This document shows positions 1-10,470 of a stretch of 54,509 nucleotides of DNA, piece after piece. How positions within the stretch are numbered: the stretch's first letter is position 1; each line of letters starts with the position of its first letter. This stretch comes from Hydrogenophaga sp. 2FB (GTDB taxonomy: Bacteria > Pseudomonadota > Gammaproteobacteria > Burkholderiales > Burkholderiaceae_C). Made by a program: the position numbers and the translations under genes. The DNA lies in assembly GCF_005503365.1 (NCBI RefSeq), contig NZ_SCML01000042.1, forward strand, positions 1-54,509. The letters run 5' to 3'. Under the pieces are notes generated by a model. The model did not search any database. It saw only the letters and a program-made list of their open reading frames with translations, and was not told the origin of the DNA.

Positions 1-40
1 GGGCGGGGTGCAGCGGGGGCAGGTCGTCGTCGTCGGTCAT
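1..40 (-). CDS. 5' end of an unidentified gene, cut by the window edge
   Basis: An ATG at 40-38 on the minus strand opens a frame beginning MTDDDDLPPLHPA that runs off the window. It starts 10 bases after the thiC stop in the same direction, so it is probably co-transcribed with thiC and may be another thiamine gene. Only 13 residues are visible and no family can be assigned. Confidence 0.4.
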   Translation of the reverse strand, partial: MTDDDDLPPLHPA

Positions 41-50
41 GCCCGGGAGT

Positions 51-1934
<1,884 letters not shown>

Positions 1935-2053
1935 GGTGGCGGTCTCCGGTTCCGGTGGATGGACATCGATCAAACAATGCTCCGGAGGACCGCCCCAATG
2001 ACTGCGATGGCGGACGCAAACCTTCAACCGTCAGACGGATTCAGGGCCACGCC

Positions 2054-2076
2054 CGCATGCCGCCGTGGGGCATGCG
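2054..2076 (-). other. Hairpin between the TPP aptamer and thiC
   Basis: Eight-base perfect arms (CGCATGCC / GGCATGCG) flank a 7-base loop just downstream of the aptamer in the thiC leader. No U-run follows, so it does not look like a simple intrinsic terminator. It could be part of the expression platform, for example through Rho access or an alternative fold. The role is inferred from position only. Confidence 0.4.
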
Positions 2077-2180
2077 CTCTTCTTTCGCCGGTACTAACCG
2101 GATCAAGTTCACGGGTTCGGCGGTAAAGCCGTCTCAGCGCCGGACCTGGGAAGGTCCGTGCACCCCGGAGCAGAGGAGAG
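2068..2180 (-). promoter_or_regulatory. TPP riboswitch (THI element) controlling thiC
   Basis: Read on the minus strand, the conserved THI-box parts appear in order: CCGGGGTGC, then GCTGAGA, then ACCCGTGAACTTGATC, then CCGGTTAGTACCGGCG. A variable GC hairpin (GGACC/GGTCC) lies between the first two. These match the pyrimidine- and pyrophosphate-sensing halves of the TPP aptamer. One conserved position differs from the common TGAACCTGAT form, which here reads TGAACTTGAT. The element ends about 130 bases before the thiC ATG. The outer boundaries are approximate. Confidence 0.93.
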
Positions 2181-2303
2181 TGTATGCGCTGTGCCGCTTT
2201 CAATGCCTTTCGGGTTGTCACGTCTTGTCACACCGAGACACGGGAGCGCAGTGATCAAGGGGTAGATTGGCCCGCGAATGCCCAAACTGGAAAGGAACAA
2301 CAC

Positions 2304-2855
2304 ATGGACAAGTCAATGGTGAAAGGACTGGTCGTCGGCGGACTCGCCACGGTCGTCATCGGCGCGAGTGGCGTGACGGGATACCAGACGCTGATGAAGC
2401 CCAAGGAGGCCGACGTGATCGCCGTCAAGGACGTCATGGAAACCGTGGTGACCCCGCGCGAGCGCTGCGAAGACGTTGCTGTGCAGCGGCAGGCACCGGT
2501 GAAGGACCAGCATCGCATCGCCGGCTCCGTGATCGGTGGCGTGGCCGGCGGCCTGCTGGGCAGCACCATCGGCGGCGGCAATGGCAAGACGCTGGCGACC
2601 GTGGCCGGCGCAGCGGCCGGCGGCTACGCCGGCAACCAGGTACAGAAAAACATGCAGCAGAAGGACGTCGTGAACACCACCGAGCGACGCTGCAAGACGG
2701 TGAACGAAAAATCGCAGAAGCACAGTGGCTACAACGTGACCTACCGCCTCGATGGCAAGGACGACACGGTGCGCATGTCCTTCAAACCGGGCGCCACGCT
2801 GCCGGTGAAGGACGGGAAGGTGGTGACGGCGCCGCCGCCCGGAGCGCAGCTGTGA
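2304..2855 (+). CDS. Glycine-zipper 2TM domain protein
   Basis: A 183-aa protein with an N-terminal hydrophobic segment (residues 5-25, GLVVGGLATVVIGASGVTG), followed by a soluble stretch. It has a central glycine-zipper double segment, about residues 75-115 (IAGSVIGGVAGGLLGSTIGGG and VAGAAAGGYAGNQVQ), as in the Rickettsia 17-kDa antigen/OsmB-like families. A C-terminal domain carries paired cysteines. The protein is probably anchored in the envelope, but no lipobox is seen. An AAAGGA ribosome site sits 8 bases before the chosen ATG. The gene stands alone, convergent with the next gene. The exact function is unknown. Confidence 0.8.
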   Translation: MDKSMVKGLVVGGLATVVIGASGVTGYQTLMKPKEADVIAVKDVMETVVTPRERCEDVAVQRQAPVKDQHRIAGSVIGGVAGGLLGSTIGGGNGKTLATVAGAAAGGYAGNQVQKNMQQKDVVNTTERRCKTVNEKSQKHSGYNVTYRLDGKDDTVRMSFKPGATLPVKDGKVVTAPPPGAQL

Positions 2856-2906
2856 AGGCGGCGTCGACAGATTGAAAGAAAGTGCAACGTCTGAGCGCCG
2901 CTGGGC

Positions 2907-4934
2907 TCACTTCAGGATATCGAACAGGTTCGAGAACGTGTCCGTCCAGGGCCGAAAGCCGGGTCGGGGCTGCAGCACCTGAGCACCCTGCAGTGCCGGT
3001 GGCAGCGCGGCAGCCTGCGCCGCGTTGACGAACACCACCCACGACGAGCGCCGGCAGAACGGGTCGCCGTGGCCCGAGGGCAACTCCAGCAGCAGCGCGG
3101 TCTTGCCGATGTGTTGCGCGGCCGACGCCATGACCGGGCGCAGATCGAGGTAGGTGTTGGTGATGTGCACGGCCAGCAGGCCATCCGGTCGCATGTGGCG
3201 CTGGTAGGCGTCGAAGGCCTCGAGCGTGAGCAGGTGTGTCGGGATCGAGTCGCCAGAAAACGCGTCGATGGCCAGCAGATCGAAAGCCTGTGGGGGCTCG
3301 CGCTCCAGGACCAGGCGGCCATCGCCCAGCAGAGACACGATGCGGGCGGCGCTGTCCGAGAGGAAGGTGAAGTGGCGGCGCGCGAGATCGAGCACCTGGT
3401 CGTTGATCTCGACCATGCGCATCTCATCGCCCGCGCGACCGTACACCGCGAGCGTTCCCGCGCCCAGACCCACCACGCCGATCTGGCGAGGCCGGTCGGT
3501 GGGCAAGCTTTGCAACGCACGGCCGATGCCGGTGCGCTCGCAGTAGTACGCCGTGGCACGCTTCGGGTGGTTCAGGACCTGTTCGCCGTGGGTGATGCTG
3601 CCGTGCACCATGCTGCGCACGGGGCCCAGGCCGTCCGGGTCCATGCTTTCTTCAATGCGGGTCTGGCTGTAGAAGTTGCGCACGACCTCGGTGTAGCCCA
3701 GCACGTAGTCCCGTGAAATGCTGGCCAGGCGCGCGCCATACAGCAGCAGCGCCAGCAGCAGCGCGCCACGCAGCCAGCGGCGCCATGTGCCGCGCACCTC
3801 GGGCCAGAGCACCAGCACCACCAGCAGCGCGCACAGGAACAGGCCCAGTGGCAGTTCGAAGTACGCGTTGAAGGCCACCGGCGCCACCAGCCCGACGAAC
3901 AGGCCGCCGAGCGCGCCGCCCACCGAGAGCATGAGGTAGAACAGTGTGAGGTGGCGCAACGGTGGCCGCCGCCGCACCAGTTCGCCGTGGCAGACCATGC
4001 AGAACACGAACACCGCTGCGCACAGCAAGGCCACCAGCACCGGCACCTCCAGTCCCTCGTTCATCGCGAAGTCCAGCGCGACGAAGGCCAGCGGCAGCAG
4101 GCCCAGGAAGAGCGGGCGCACGTAGTAGCGTGGCGCGTCGAAGCACAGGATGAAGCTGAGCAGGTAGAGCGCGAGCGGCAGCACCCACAGAAAGGGCACC
4201 GGCGCCACGTCCTGCGTCAGGTGGCGCGTGATCGCCAGCAACAGCATGGAGGCGGTGGCGGCCAGGCCGACCCACATCAGGCACGCGCGCCAGCCGGGGT
4301 GGGGCGCGTCGTCCAATGGCGTCGCGTGCGCGGCCAGACTGCCGTTCTGCCGCCGCAGGGTGTAGGCGGCGGTGGCCACGCAGGCCAGCACGAACAGCCC
4401 ATACCCCACCGACCACACCCATGCTTGCGGCTTCACCGCCAGAACCGGCTCGACCAGCACCGGGTAGGTCAACAGCGCGAGCATGGACGCCAGGTTGGAG
4501 AGCGCATACAGGCGGTAGGGCTGCACGCCCTGGGCCACGAAGGCGCGCGCGTACCAGGCCTGCATCAGCGGGCCGGTGGTGGACAGCAGCAGGTAGGGCA
4601 CGCCCACGGTGGTGGCCAGCACGCCGAGCACGCTCCAGGTCGGGTGGGCCTGCGCGTCGAGCTTCCAGGACGGATCGGCCACCACCGGCAGGGTGGCCAG
4701 GCTGAGCAGCAGCAGCGCGCCGTGCACCCAGGGCTGGCGCCGTGCGCCGAGCTTTTCGTGCACGAGGTGCACGTAGGCATAGCCCAGCAGCAGCTCAACC
4801 TGGAAGAACACCATGCACAGCGTCCACACCGAGGACGAGCCGCCGAACCACGGCAGGATCATCTTGGCCACGATGGGCTGGATCTGGAACAGCAGGAATG
4901 CCGAGAGGAAGACGGTGACGGCAAAAAGGGGCAT
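2907..4934 (-). CDS. Membrane-fused spermidine synthase-like protein
   Basis: A 675-aa protein. Roughly the first 410 residues are transmembrane helices, starting MPLFAVTVFLSAFLLFQIQP. They are followed by a SpeE-type methyltransferase-fold domain. That domain has the nucleotide-binding loop GVVGLGAGTLAVYG, an acidic MVEIND strand end, and DAFSGDSIPTHLLTLEAF, which corresponds to the catalytic-Asp region of aminopropyltransferases. This fused architecture is widespread in proteobacteria, and its substrate is not established. The ATG at 4934 was chosen because the hydrophobic segment starts there. Whether it really makes polyamines cannot be judged from sequence. Confidence 0.85.
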   Translation of the reverse strand: MPLFAVTVFLSAFLLFQIQPIVAKMILPWFGGSSSVWTLCMVFFQVELLLGYAYVHLVHEKLGARRQPWVHGALLLLSLATLPVVADPSWKLDAQAHPTWSVLGVLATTVGVPYLLLSTTGPLMQAWYARAFVAQGVQPYRLYALSNLASMLALLTYPVLVEPVLAVKPQAWVWSVGYGLFVLACVATAAYTLRRQNGSLAAHATPLDDAPHPGWRACLMWVGLAATASMLLLAITRHLTQDVAPVPFLWVLPLALYLLSFILCFDAPRYYVRPLFLGLLPLAFVALDFAMNEGLEVPVLVALLCAAVFVFCMVCHGELVRRRPPLRHLTLFYLMLSVGGALGGLFVGLVAPVAFNAYFELPLGLFLCALLVVLVLWPEVRGTWRRWLRGALLLALLLYGARLASISRDYVLGYTEVVRNFYSQTRIEESMDPDGLGPVRSMVHGSITHGEQVLNHPKRATAYYCERTGIGRALQSLPTDRPRQIGVVGLGAGTLAVYGRAGDEMRMVEINDQVLDLARRHFTFLSDSAARIVSLLGDGRLVLEREPPQAFDLLAIDAFSGDSIPTHLLTLEAFDAYQRHMRPDGLLAVHITNTYLDLRPVMASAAQHIGKTALLLELPSGHGDPFCRRSSWVVFVNAAQAAALPPALQGAQVLQPRPGFRPWTDTFSNLFDILK

Positions 4935-5061
4935 GGTGGCTTGCGCTCCGGACCTGGGGTGCCGAAGTATGTGGGCGCAAGCCGGCATTCGGGCGCCTGG
5001 CTCCGTGCTTGCCAGGCCGTGTTGACACTATTTTTTCAACCCGTTCCCTTCGGGCTGCGGA

Positions 5062-5361
5062 TCAGAGCGGGTCGGCCAGCAGCTTGGAGATGGCGGCGAT
5101 GTTGGCCGCGCTGGGCACCTGCGGCTTCATTTCGTCTTCTTCGGCGGTGGCGTTCTCGTGCGCCTGGATGGCGGCGACCATGGCGTACTGGTTCTCCCAG
5201 GACAGGGTTTTCCCTTCCGGGCACAGGTCGCGCAGGGTGCCGTACCAGTAGTACCCGTCCTTGCCGCCAAAGAGTTGGTCGATGCCGCCGGCATCGCCGG
5301 TCTTGAGGCCCTGAGCGGCCAGGATGAGCTTGAGCTTGTGGTGCGAGAGGGAATACTGCAT
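5062..5361 (-). CDS. Hypothetical 99-aa protein
   Basis: I do not recognise this protein. It starts MQYSLSHHKLKLIL and contains a glycine/aromatic stretch (GGKDGYYWYGTLRDLCPEGK), an alanine-rich helix and an acidic EEDEMK turn. It has no signal peptide or membrane segment, so it is probably cytosolic. It is divergent from the MBL-fold gene, with 111 bases between the starts. The composition matches neighbouring coding genes and the long upstream in-frame extension is antisense to the MBL gene, so the start at 5361 is preferred. Confidence 0.65.
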   Translation of the reverse strand: MQYSLSHHKLKLILAAQGLKTGDAGGIDQLFGGKDGYYWYGTLRDLCPEGKTLSWENQYAMVAAIQAHENATAEEDEMKPQVPSAANIAAISKLLADPL

Positions 5362-5472
5362 GGGGTTTGATAAGACCGTGGGTCGGCGATTGTACTGACG
5401 GTGCGCACGGCGGCGGCGCACTGGTAGAGTGTTTTCGTCACACCGTCGTCGGTCACCATCGGGAGCCCTTCC

Positions 5473-6594
5473 ATGAACAGTTTCGGCAAACGCGCACAGG
5501 GTGAACGGCTGGAGCGCATGCAAGCGTCTCCGCGGTGGGATGGCATGGGCTTTCGCAACATGCACCCGGTGCTGCAGGGGCTGCGCGACACCACCGTGGC
5601 CAGACCGACGCTCAAGGACTTCTTCAGCTCGGGCGGCCGCCGCACACCCGGCGGGCCCTTGCCGGTGGTGGACCCGCGCGAAGCCTGGAGCCGGCCGATC
5701 CACAGCGGCCTGCGCGCGACCTGGCTGGGGCATTCCACGGTGTTGATCGAAATCGACGGCCACCGCGTGTTGACCGACCCGGTGTGGGGCGCGCGCGCTT
5801 CGCCGTTCCGGCTGGTGGGTCCCAAACGTTTTCATCCCGTGCCGCTGCGCTTGCGGCAGATGCCCGAGGTGGACGTGGTGGTGATCTCGCACGACCACTA
5901 CGACCACCTGGACTACCCGACGATCCGCGCCCTGGCGCGGCACAGCGCGGTGCCGTTCGTGACCTCGCTCGGCGTCGGCGCGCACCTGGAAGCCTGGGGT
6001 GTGGCGCCCGAGCGCATCACCGAACTCGACTGGTGGGAAAGCCACCGTGTGCCGGGCACGGGGCTGACCATCACGGCCGCGCCGTCGCAGCATTTTTCCG
6101 GGCGCGGTCTGAAGGACCGCAACGGCACGCTGTGGTCGTCGATGGTGGTGAGCACCGACCGCCACCGCGTGTTCTTCAGCGGCGACACGGGCCTGACCAC
6201 CGAGTACAGCCTGATCCGCGAGCGGCTGGGGCCGTTTGATCTCGTGATGCTCGAGGTGGGTGCCTTCCATCCTTCGTGGGGCGATATCCACCTGGGCCCC
6301 GTCAACGCGCTGCAGGCACACGCGTTGCTGGGCGGCGGCGCGTTCCTGCCGGTGCATTGGGGCACCTTCGGCCTGGCCATGCACGACTGGGACGATCCAG
6401 CGGAAACCCTGCTGGAACTCGCGGGCTCGCAGAACACGCCCTTGCTCATGCCGCGTCTGGGCGAGGCGGTGGAGCCCGCGGCGCAGATGCCGGTGACGCC
6501 GTGGTGGCGCTCGGTGGGGCAGGGCGCGCAAGCGCCCGAACGCGCCGCGACAGCGCCGGGGGTGGCGCGCGAGCTGCCTTGGCCGCTGGATTGA
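5473..6594 (+). CDS. MBL-fold metallohydrolase (UlaG/NAPE-PLD-like)
   Basis: A 373-aa metallo-beta-lactamase-fold hydrolase. The di-metal signature HDHYDH lies at residues 140-145. It is preceded by LGHSTVLIEIDGHRVLTDPVW, typical of the NAPE-PLD/RomA-like branch, and followed by FFSGDTG and a late PVHWGTF. Relatives hydrolyse phosphodiester or lactone bonds, and the substrate here is unknown. There is no signal peptide. A GGGAG ribosome site lies 8 bases before the ATG. It is convergent with the MscS gene, with only 6 bases between the stops. Confidence 0.88.
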   Translation: MNSFGKRAQGERLERMQASPRWDGMGFRNMHPVLQGLRDTTVARPTLKDFFSSGGRRTPGGPLPVVDPREAWSRPIHSGLRATWLGHSTVLIEIDGHRVLTDPVWGARASPFRLVGPKRFHPVPLRLRQMPEVDVVVISHDHYDHLDYPTIRALARHSAVPFVTSLGVGAHLEAWGVAPERITELDWWESHRVPGTGLTITAAPSQHFSGRGLKDRNGTLWSSMVVSTDRHRVFFSGDTGLTTEYSLIRERLGPFDLVMLEVGAFHPSWGDIHLGPVNALQAHALLGGGAFLPVHWGTFGLAMHDWDDPAETLLELAGSQNTPLLMPRLGEAVEPAAQMPVTPWWRSVGQGAQAPERAATAPGVARELPWPLD

Positions 6595-6600
6595 GCGGCG

Positions 6601-7176
6601 TCAGTCCAGCAACGACCGCACCGCCGGACCCCGCGTGCGCAGGCGCGTGGTGCGCTGGAAAAACAGGCTGTTGGGCACGCGCAGGTAAGACGGCACGTCG
6701 CCATCGGCCGTGTTTTCCTTGAGCGTGGTGTAGATGAGGTTGATGTCCATCACCTCGCCGCCCAGGCCGGGTTTGTCGCCGCTTTCCAGAATCTCGATGC
6801 GGTCGTGCAGGCCAAACGGGCGCGAGGTGAAGATCAGCACCGCGCAGAAGATGTTGGAGAGGACGCTCCACGCCGCAAAGAACGCAATGGCGCCTACCGC
6901 GACAAAACCGGTGAAGCCGGTCCAGATCACCGCGCCCGAGATGCCCACCCGGTCCAGCACCAGCAACAGCGCCGCGCCAAACAGCAGGAACGTGACCACG
7001 CGCCGCCCGCCCACCACGAACTCCAGCGGCAGTTGCTTGTCTTCCCCGATCCGGCCAATGAGGCGGTGCAACACGGAGCGCAACAGCAGCGCCACAAAGA
7101 CGATCAGCGCGATCTGCAGGGCGATCGTGATGACGTCGATGAAGGGGTGGGCGGCGTCGGGGAGATAGTCTTTCAT
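6601..7176 (-). CDS. Small MscS-family mechanosensitive channel
   Basis: A 191-aa protein. Three hydrophobic segments (about residues 12-35, 58-78 and 85-115) are followed by the MscS beta domain, including RPFGLHDRIEI, GEVMDINLIYTTLK and VPNSLFF. It would act as a pressure-relief channel in the inner membrane. It is shorter than E. coli MscS (286 aa), because it ends soon after the beta domain and lacks the lower vestibule. An in-frame TTG at 7200 with an AAGG a few bases before it could be the true start, adding eight residues. Confidence 0.85.
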   Translation of the reverse strand: MKDYLPDAAHPFIDVITIALQIALIVFVALLLRSVLHRLIGRIGEDKQLPLEFVVGGRRVVTFLLFGAALLLVLDRVGISGAVIWTGFTGFVAVGAIAFFAAWSVLSNIFCAVLIFTSRPFGLHDRIEILESGDKPGLGGEVMDINLIYTTLKENTADGDVPSYLRVPNSLFFQRTTRLRTRGPAVRSLLD

Positions 7177-7386
7177 GTCGAGAACAGGCTGGCTTTGCAA
7201 AAGGCCTTAGCTTAGCCCGCATGGCATGGCCGCGAGGGCGGCGTGCGATACGATCCGCCGTCGGTCCGGGCCGACGCGATCCGAGACCGATGCCGGGAAC
7301 TCTGCGCGGCGAGCAGGTTCCATGAGCAATAGAAAAAAACGACCGGAGACATGACGTGAAGAACGCAGGCAAGAACAAGGCGCCGC

Positions 7387-8785
7387 ATGGCCGATCACGA
7401 TCGGCCTGAACCGCAAGCCCATCTGTCGGTGTGGGATGCCGTGGCCATCGTGGTGGGCCTGGTCATCGGCATCGGCATCTTCCGCGCGCCGTCCTTCGTG
7501 GCCGCTGGTGTGAGCTCCGAGTGGATGTTCATGCTGGTCTGGGTCGTGGGCGGCCTCATCACCTGGGTGGGGGCCCTGTGTTACGCCGAACTGGCCGCCG
7601 CGCACCCCCACGCCGGCGGGGAATACCACTTTCTCTCGCGCGCCTACGGCACCTCGGTGGCGATGCTGTTTGGCTGGGCGCGGTGCACCGTGATCCAGAC
7701 CGGCTCCATCGCGGCCGTGGCCTTCCTGCTGGGCGACTACGCCGCGCGCGTGCTGCCCCTCGGCCCGCATGGCCAGGCCTTGTTCGCGGCGCTGTCGGTG
7801 ATCGTGTTGACCGCGGTGAACGTGGTGGGCACGGCGCAGGGCAAGAACCTGCAGATCGTCGTCACCCTGCTGCAGATCGGGGCCATGCTGGCCATCATCG
7901 TCTTCGGACTGTTCGGTTCCGCGCCGCCGCGCGAACTCACGGAGCCCGCCGTGCCGCCACAGACCGCCGCGTTGGGCATGGCCATGATCTTCGTGCTGCT
8001 CACCTATGGCGGCTGGAACGAAGCGGCCTACCTCACGGGTGAACTCAAGGACGCGCCGCGCAACATCGCCAAGGTGCTGACATTGGGCACCGCCATTCTT
8101 GTGGTGCTGTACGTGCTGGCCAACTTCGCCTTGCTGTCCGTGCTCGGGCTGGAAGGCCTGCGCGCCTCCGGCGCCGTGGCGGCCGACATGATGCACCTGG
8201 CGGCGGGCCCGGTGGGCGAGACCATCGTGACGCTGGCCATCGTGGTCGCGGCCATCTCCACGCTCAACGCAACCATCTTCACGGGGGCGCGTGCCTTCTA
8301 CGCCATGGGGCGTGACATGACCGTGATGCGCTGGGTCGGCGAGTGGGACCACCGCCGCCGCACGCCCGTCAATGGCCAATTGCTGCAGGCCGCGATGGCC
8401 CTCGCGCTGATCGGCCTGGGCACGGTCACGCACGACGGCTTCAAGGCCATGGCGCGACTACACCGCGCCGGTGTTCTGGTTGTTCCTTCTGCTGGTCGGC
8501 ATCGCGCTGTTCGTGCTGCGCTGGCGGCAGCCATTGCGCGCGTTGCCCTACAAGGTGCCGCTGTACCCGCTCACGCCCATCGTGTTCTGCCTCACCAGCC
8601 TGTACATGCTCTACGCCAGCGTGGTCTATACCGGTGCGGCGGCGCTGGTGGGTGTGGGCGTGTTGCTCGCCGGGGCGCCGGTCCTGCTGTTCAAATCCAG
8701 CCGCCCCCTCGAACACGTTCACCCGGAACCCGAGGCCTCGCTCGTGCTGCTCAAGCGCCCCCATTCATCTGGAGATCTGCCATGA
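7387..8785 (+). pseudogene. APC-family amino acid permease, frameshifted
   Basis: The frame from 7387 encodes APC transporter helices 1-9, including VGLVIGIGIFRAPSF and the helix-6 region LTYGGWNEAAYLTGELKDAPRNI. Near 8452-8455 the reading breaks. The natural continuation DYTAPVFWLFLLLVGIALF lies in the next frame and ends at the TGA at 8783-8785. Removing one base restores a 465-aa permease, the family length. The repaired stop overlaps the next ATG as ATGA, which supports this as the ancestral frame. As written, the first frame reads straight on into the downstream methyltransferase. It is either a genuine one-base insertion or a sequencing error. Confidence 0.88.
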
Positions 8786-9615
8786 AGACCCTTCGACACG
8801 CCTTGTGCGCTGCCGCCTGTGCATCGTTGCTCGCCGCCTTGGGTGGGCCTGCGTGGTCGCAGCCGGCCCCGGCGGCCACCGAGTACAAGCCCGCCGAAGG
8901 CCAGGCCGGCAAGGACGTGATGTGGGTGCCGACCTCGCAGGTGCTGGTGGACCGCATGCTGGCCATGGCCCAGCTCACGCCACGGGACCACCTGGTCGAT
9001 CTCGGCTCGGGCGATGGCCGCCTGGTGATCACCGCGGCCCAGCGCGGCGCCACCGGGCACGGCATCGAATACAACCCGCAGCTCGTGGAGCTGTCCCAAC
9101 GCGAGGCGGCCAAGGCCGGCGTGAGCGCGCGCGCCACGTTCGAGAAGGCCGACATCTTCGTGTCCGATTTTTCGAAGGCCACGGTGGTCACGATGTTCCT
9201 GCTGCCCGAGCTCAACGCGCGCCTGCGGCCGATCCTGCTCAACATGAAGCCGGGCACGCGCATCGTTTCCAACTCGTTCGACATGGGCGACTGGAAACCC
9301 GACCAGACCCAGCGGGCCGTGGAGGGCTGCCGCACCTACTGCGAGGCCTACCAATGGACCGTGCCCGCGCGCGTCGAGGGCATCTGGCGCCTGGGCGCGG
9401 GCAAGGAACTGGTGCTGGCGCAGAACTATCAGATGCTCGAAGGAACACTGCGCGAAGCCGGCAAAGCCACCGAGATCAACGGCGCGAAAATGGTGGGCAC
9501 GCGCATCCACTTTTCGGTCGATCACCTGAGGTACAGCGGTGAGTTCGATGGCAGCGAGATGAAGGGCACGACCGACAAGGGCGAACCGTGGCGTGCCTCG
9601 CGCGTCACGCGCTGA
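8782..9615 (+). CDS. Secreted SAM-dependent methyltransferase-like protein
   Basis: A 277-aa protein. Residues 1-27 form a clear Sec signal peptide (MKTLRHALCAAACASLLAALGG...AWSQ). The Rossmann methyltransferase core carries motif I DLGSGDGRLVITAA, an acidic GIEYNP and a motif IV-like TVVTMFLLPELN. A beta-rich C-terminal part (about residues 195-277) follows. The core resembles Dot1/RrmJ-like class I methyltransferases, but the signal peptide would send it to the periplasm, where SAM is not expected. The ATG overlaps the permease stop, so translation may be coupled. The catalytic function is uncertain. Confidence 0.82.
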   Translation: MKTLRHALCAAACASLLAALGGPAWSQPAPAATEYKPAEGQAGKDVMWVPTSQVLVDRMLAMAQLTPRDHLVDLGSGDGRLVITAAQRGATGHGIEYNPQLVELSQREAAKAGVSARATFEKADIFVSDFSKATVVTMFLLPELNARLRPILLNMKPGTRIVSNSFDMGDWKPDQTQRAVEGCRTYCEAYQWTVPARVEGIWRLGAGKELVLAQNYQMLEGTLREAGKATEINGAKMVGTRIHFSVDHLRYSGEFDGSEMKGTTDKGEPWRASRVTR

Positions 9616-9654
9616 CTTGTTAGAGTGGTCGGCAATTTCTCGAAGGAGACGGAC

Positions 9655-10470
9655 ATGGCGACCAGGAAGGCAGCATCAACGGGCGCGATCCGCTCGGGCG
9701 TGGGCGGTTGGACCTACGAGCCCTGGCGCGACAACTTCTACCCCAAGGGCCTCGCGCACAGCAAGGAGCTGGCCTACGCGAGTTCGCAGCTGAGCGCGAT
9801 CGAGGTCAACGGCACCTACTACAGCACCTTTAAGCCACCCACTTTCGCCAAGTGGCGCGACGAGACGCCGGAAGACTTCGTGTTCTCGCTCAAGGCGAAC
9901 CGCTTCACCACCAACCGCCGCGTGTTGGCCGAGGCGGGCGACTCCATCGAACGTTTCATCGGCAGCGGCCTGAGCGAACTCGGCCCCAAACTCGGGCCGC
10001 TGGTGTGGCAGTTCGCGCCCACCAAGCTGTTCGACCCGGTGGACTTCGAGGCCTTTCTGAAGCTGCTGCCGAACAAGGTGGACGGCGTGCCGTTGCGCCA
10101 CGCGCTCGACGTGCGGCACAACAGCTTCATGGACCCGGCGTACCTTGCGCTCGCGCGCCAGTACCAGTGCGCGACGGTGTTCACCGATTCGGACGACTAC
10201 CCCTCGTTCGCGGACCTGACCGGTGACTTCGTCTATGCGCGCCTGATGCGCACCGAGTCGTCGGTGAAGACGGGCTATGCGCCCCAGGCGCTGGACCGGT
10301 GGGCCGAGGCAGCGAAGACCTGGGCCGCGGGTGGGGAGCCGGACGACGTGCCACGCCTGGAGGAACCCGGCAAGAAGGGCAAGGCGCGGGACGTGTTCAT
10401 GTACTTCATCAGCGGTGCGAAGGAGCGCGCCCCTGCTGCGGCGATGGCGCTGATCGAACGCCTGGGTTAG
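9655..10470 (+). CDS. DUF72 family protein
   Basis: A 271-aa TIM-barrel-like DUF72 protein (YecE-like). It shows the family's opening RSGVGGWTYEPWRDNFYPKG, the EVNGTYYS strand, FVFSLKANRF, and the late DVFMYF that replaces the usual VYVYFNN. No biochemical role is firmly known for the family. A GAAGGAG ribosome site stands 6 bases before the chosen ATG. The stop overlaps the stop of the convergent oxidoreductase gene by four bases. Confidence 0.88.
   Translation: MATRKAASTGAIRSGVGGWTYEPWRDNFYPKGLAHSKELAYASSQLSAIEVNGTYYSTFKPPTFAKWRDETPEDFVFSLKANRFTTNRRVLAEAGDSIERFIGSGLSELGPKLGPLVWQFAPTKLFDPVDFEAFLKLLPNKVDGVPLRHALDVRHNSFMDPAYLALARQYQCATVFTDSDDYPSFADLTGDFVYARLMRTESSVKTGYAPQALDRWAEAAKTWAAGGEPDDVPRLEEPGKKGKARDVFMYFISGAKERAPAAAMALIERLG

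Noticed and set aside
5010..5061. Terminator after the 99-aa gene at the CCCG/CGGG hairpin
   Set aside because: On the transcribed minus strand the hairpin is followed by an A-run, not a U-run.
3951..5306. Plus-strand open frame rich in Gln, His and Arg
   Set aside because: It mirrors the membrane part of the spermidine synthase-like gene, with low-complexity composition and no domain.
8452..9615. A natural permease-methyltransferase fusion protein spanning 7387-9615
   Set aside because: The middle section (about codons 356-465) is a nonsense reading of permease helices that continue correctly in the next frame, and the methyltransferase has its own signal peptide and overlapping start.
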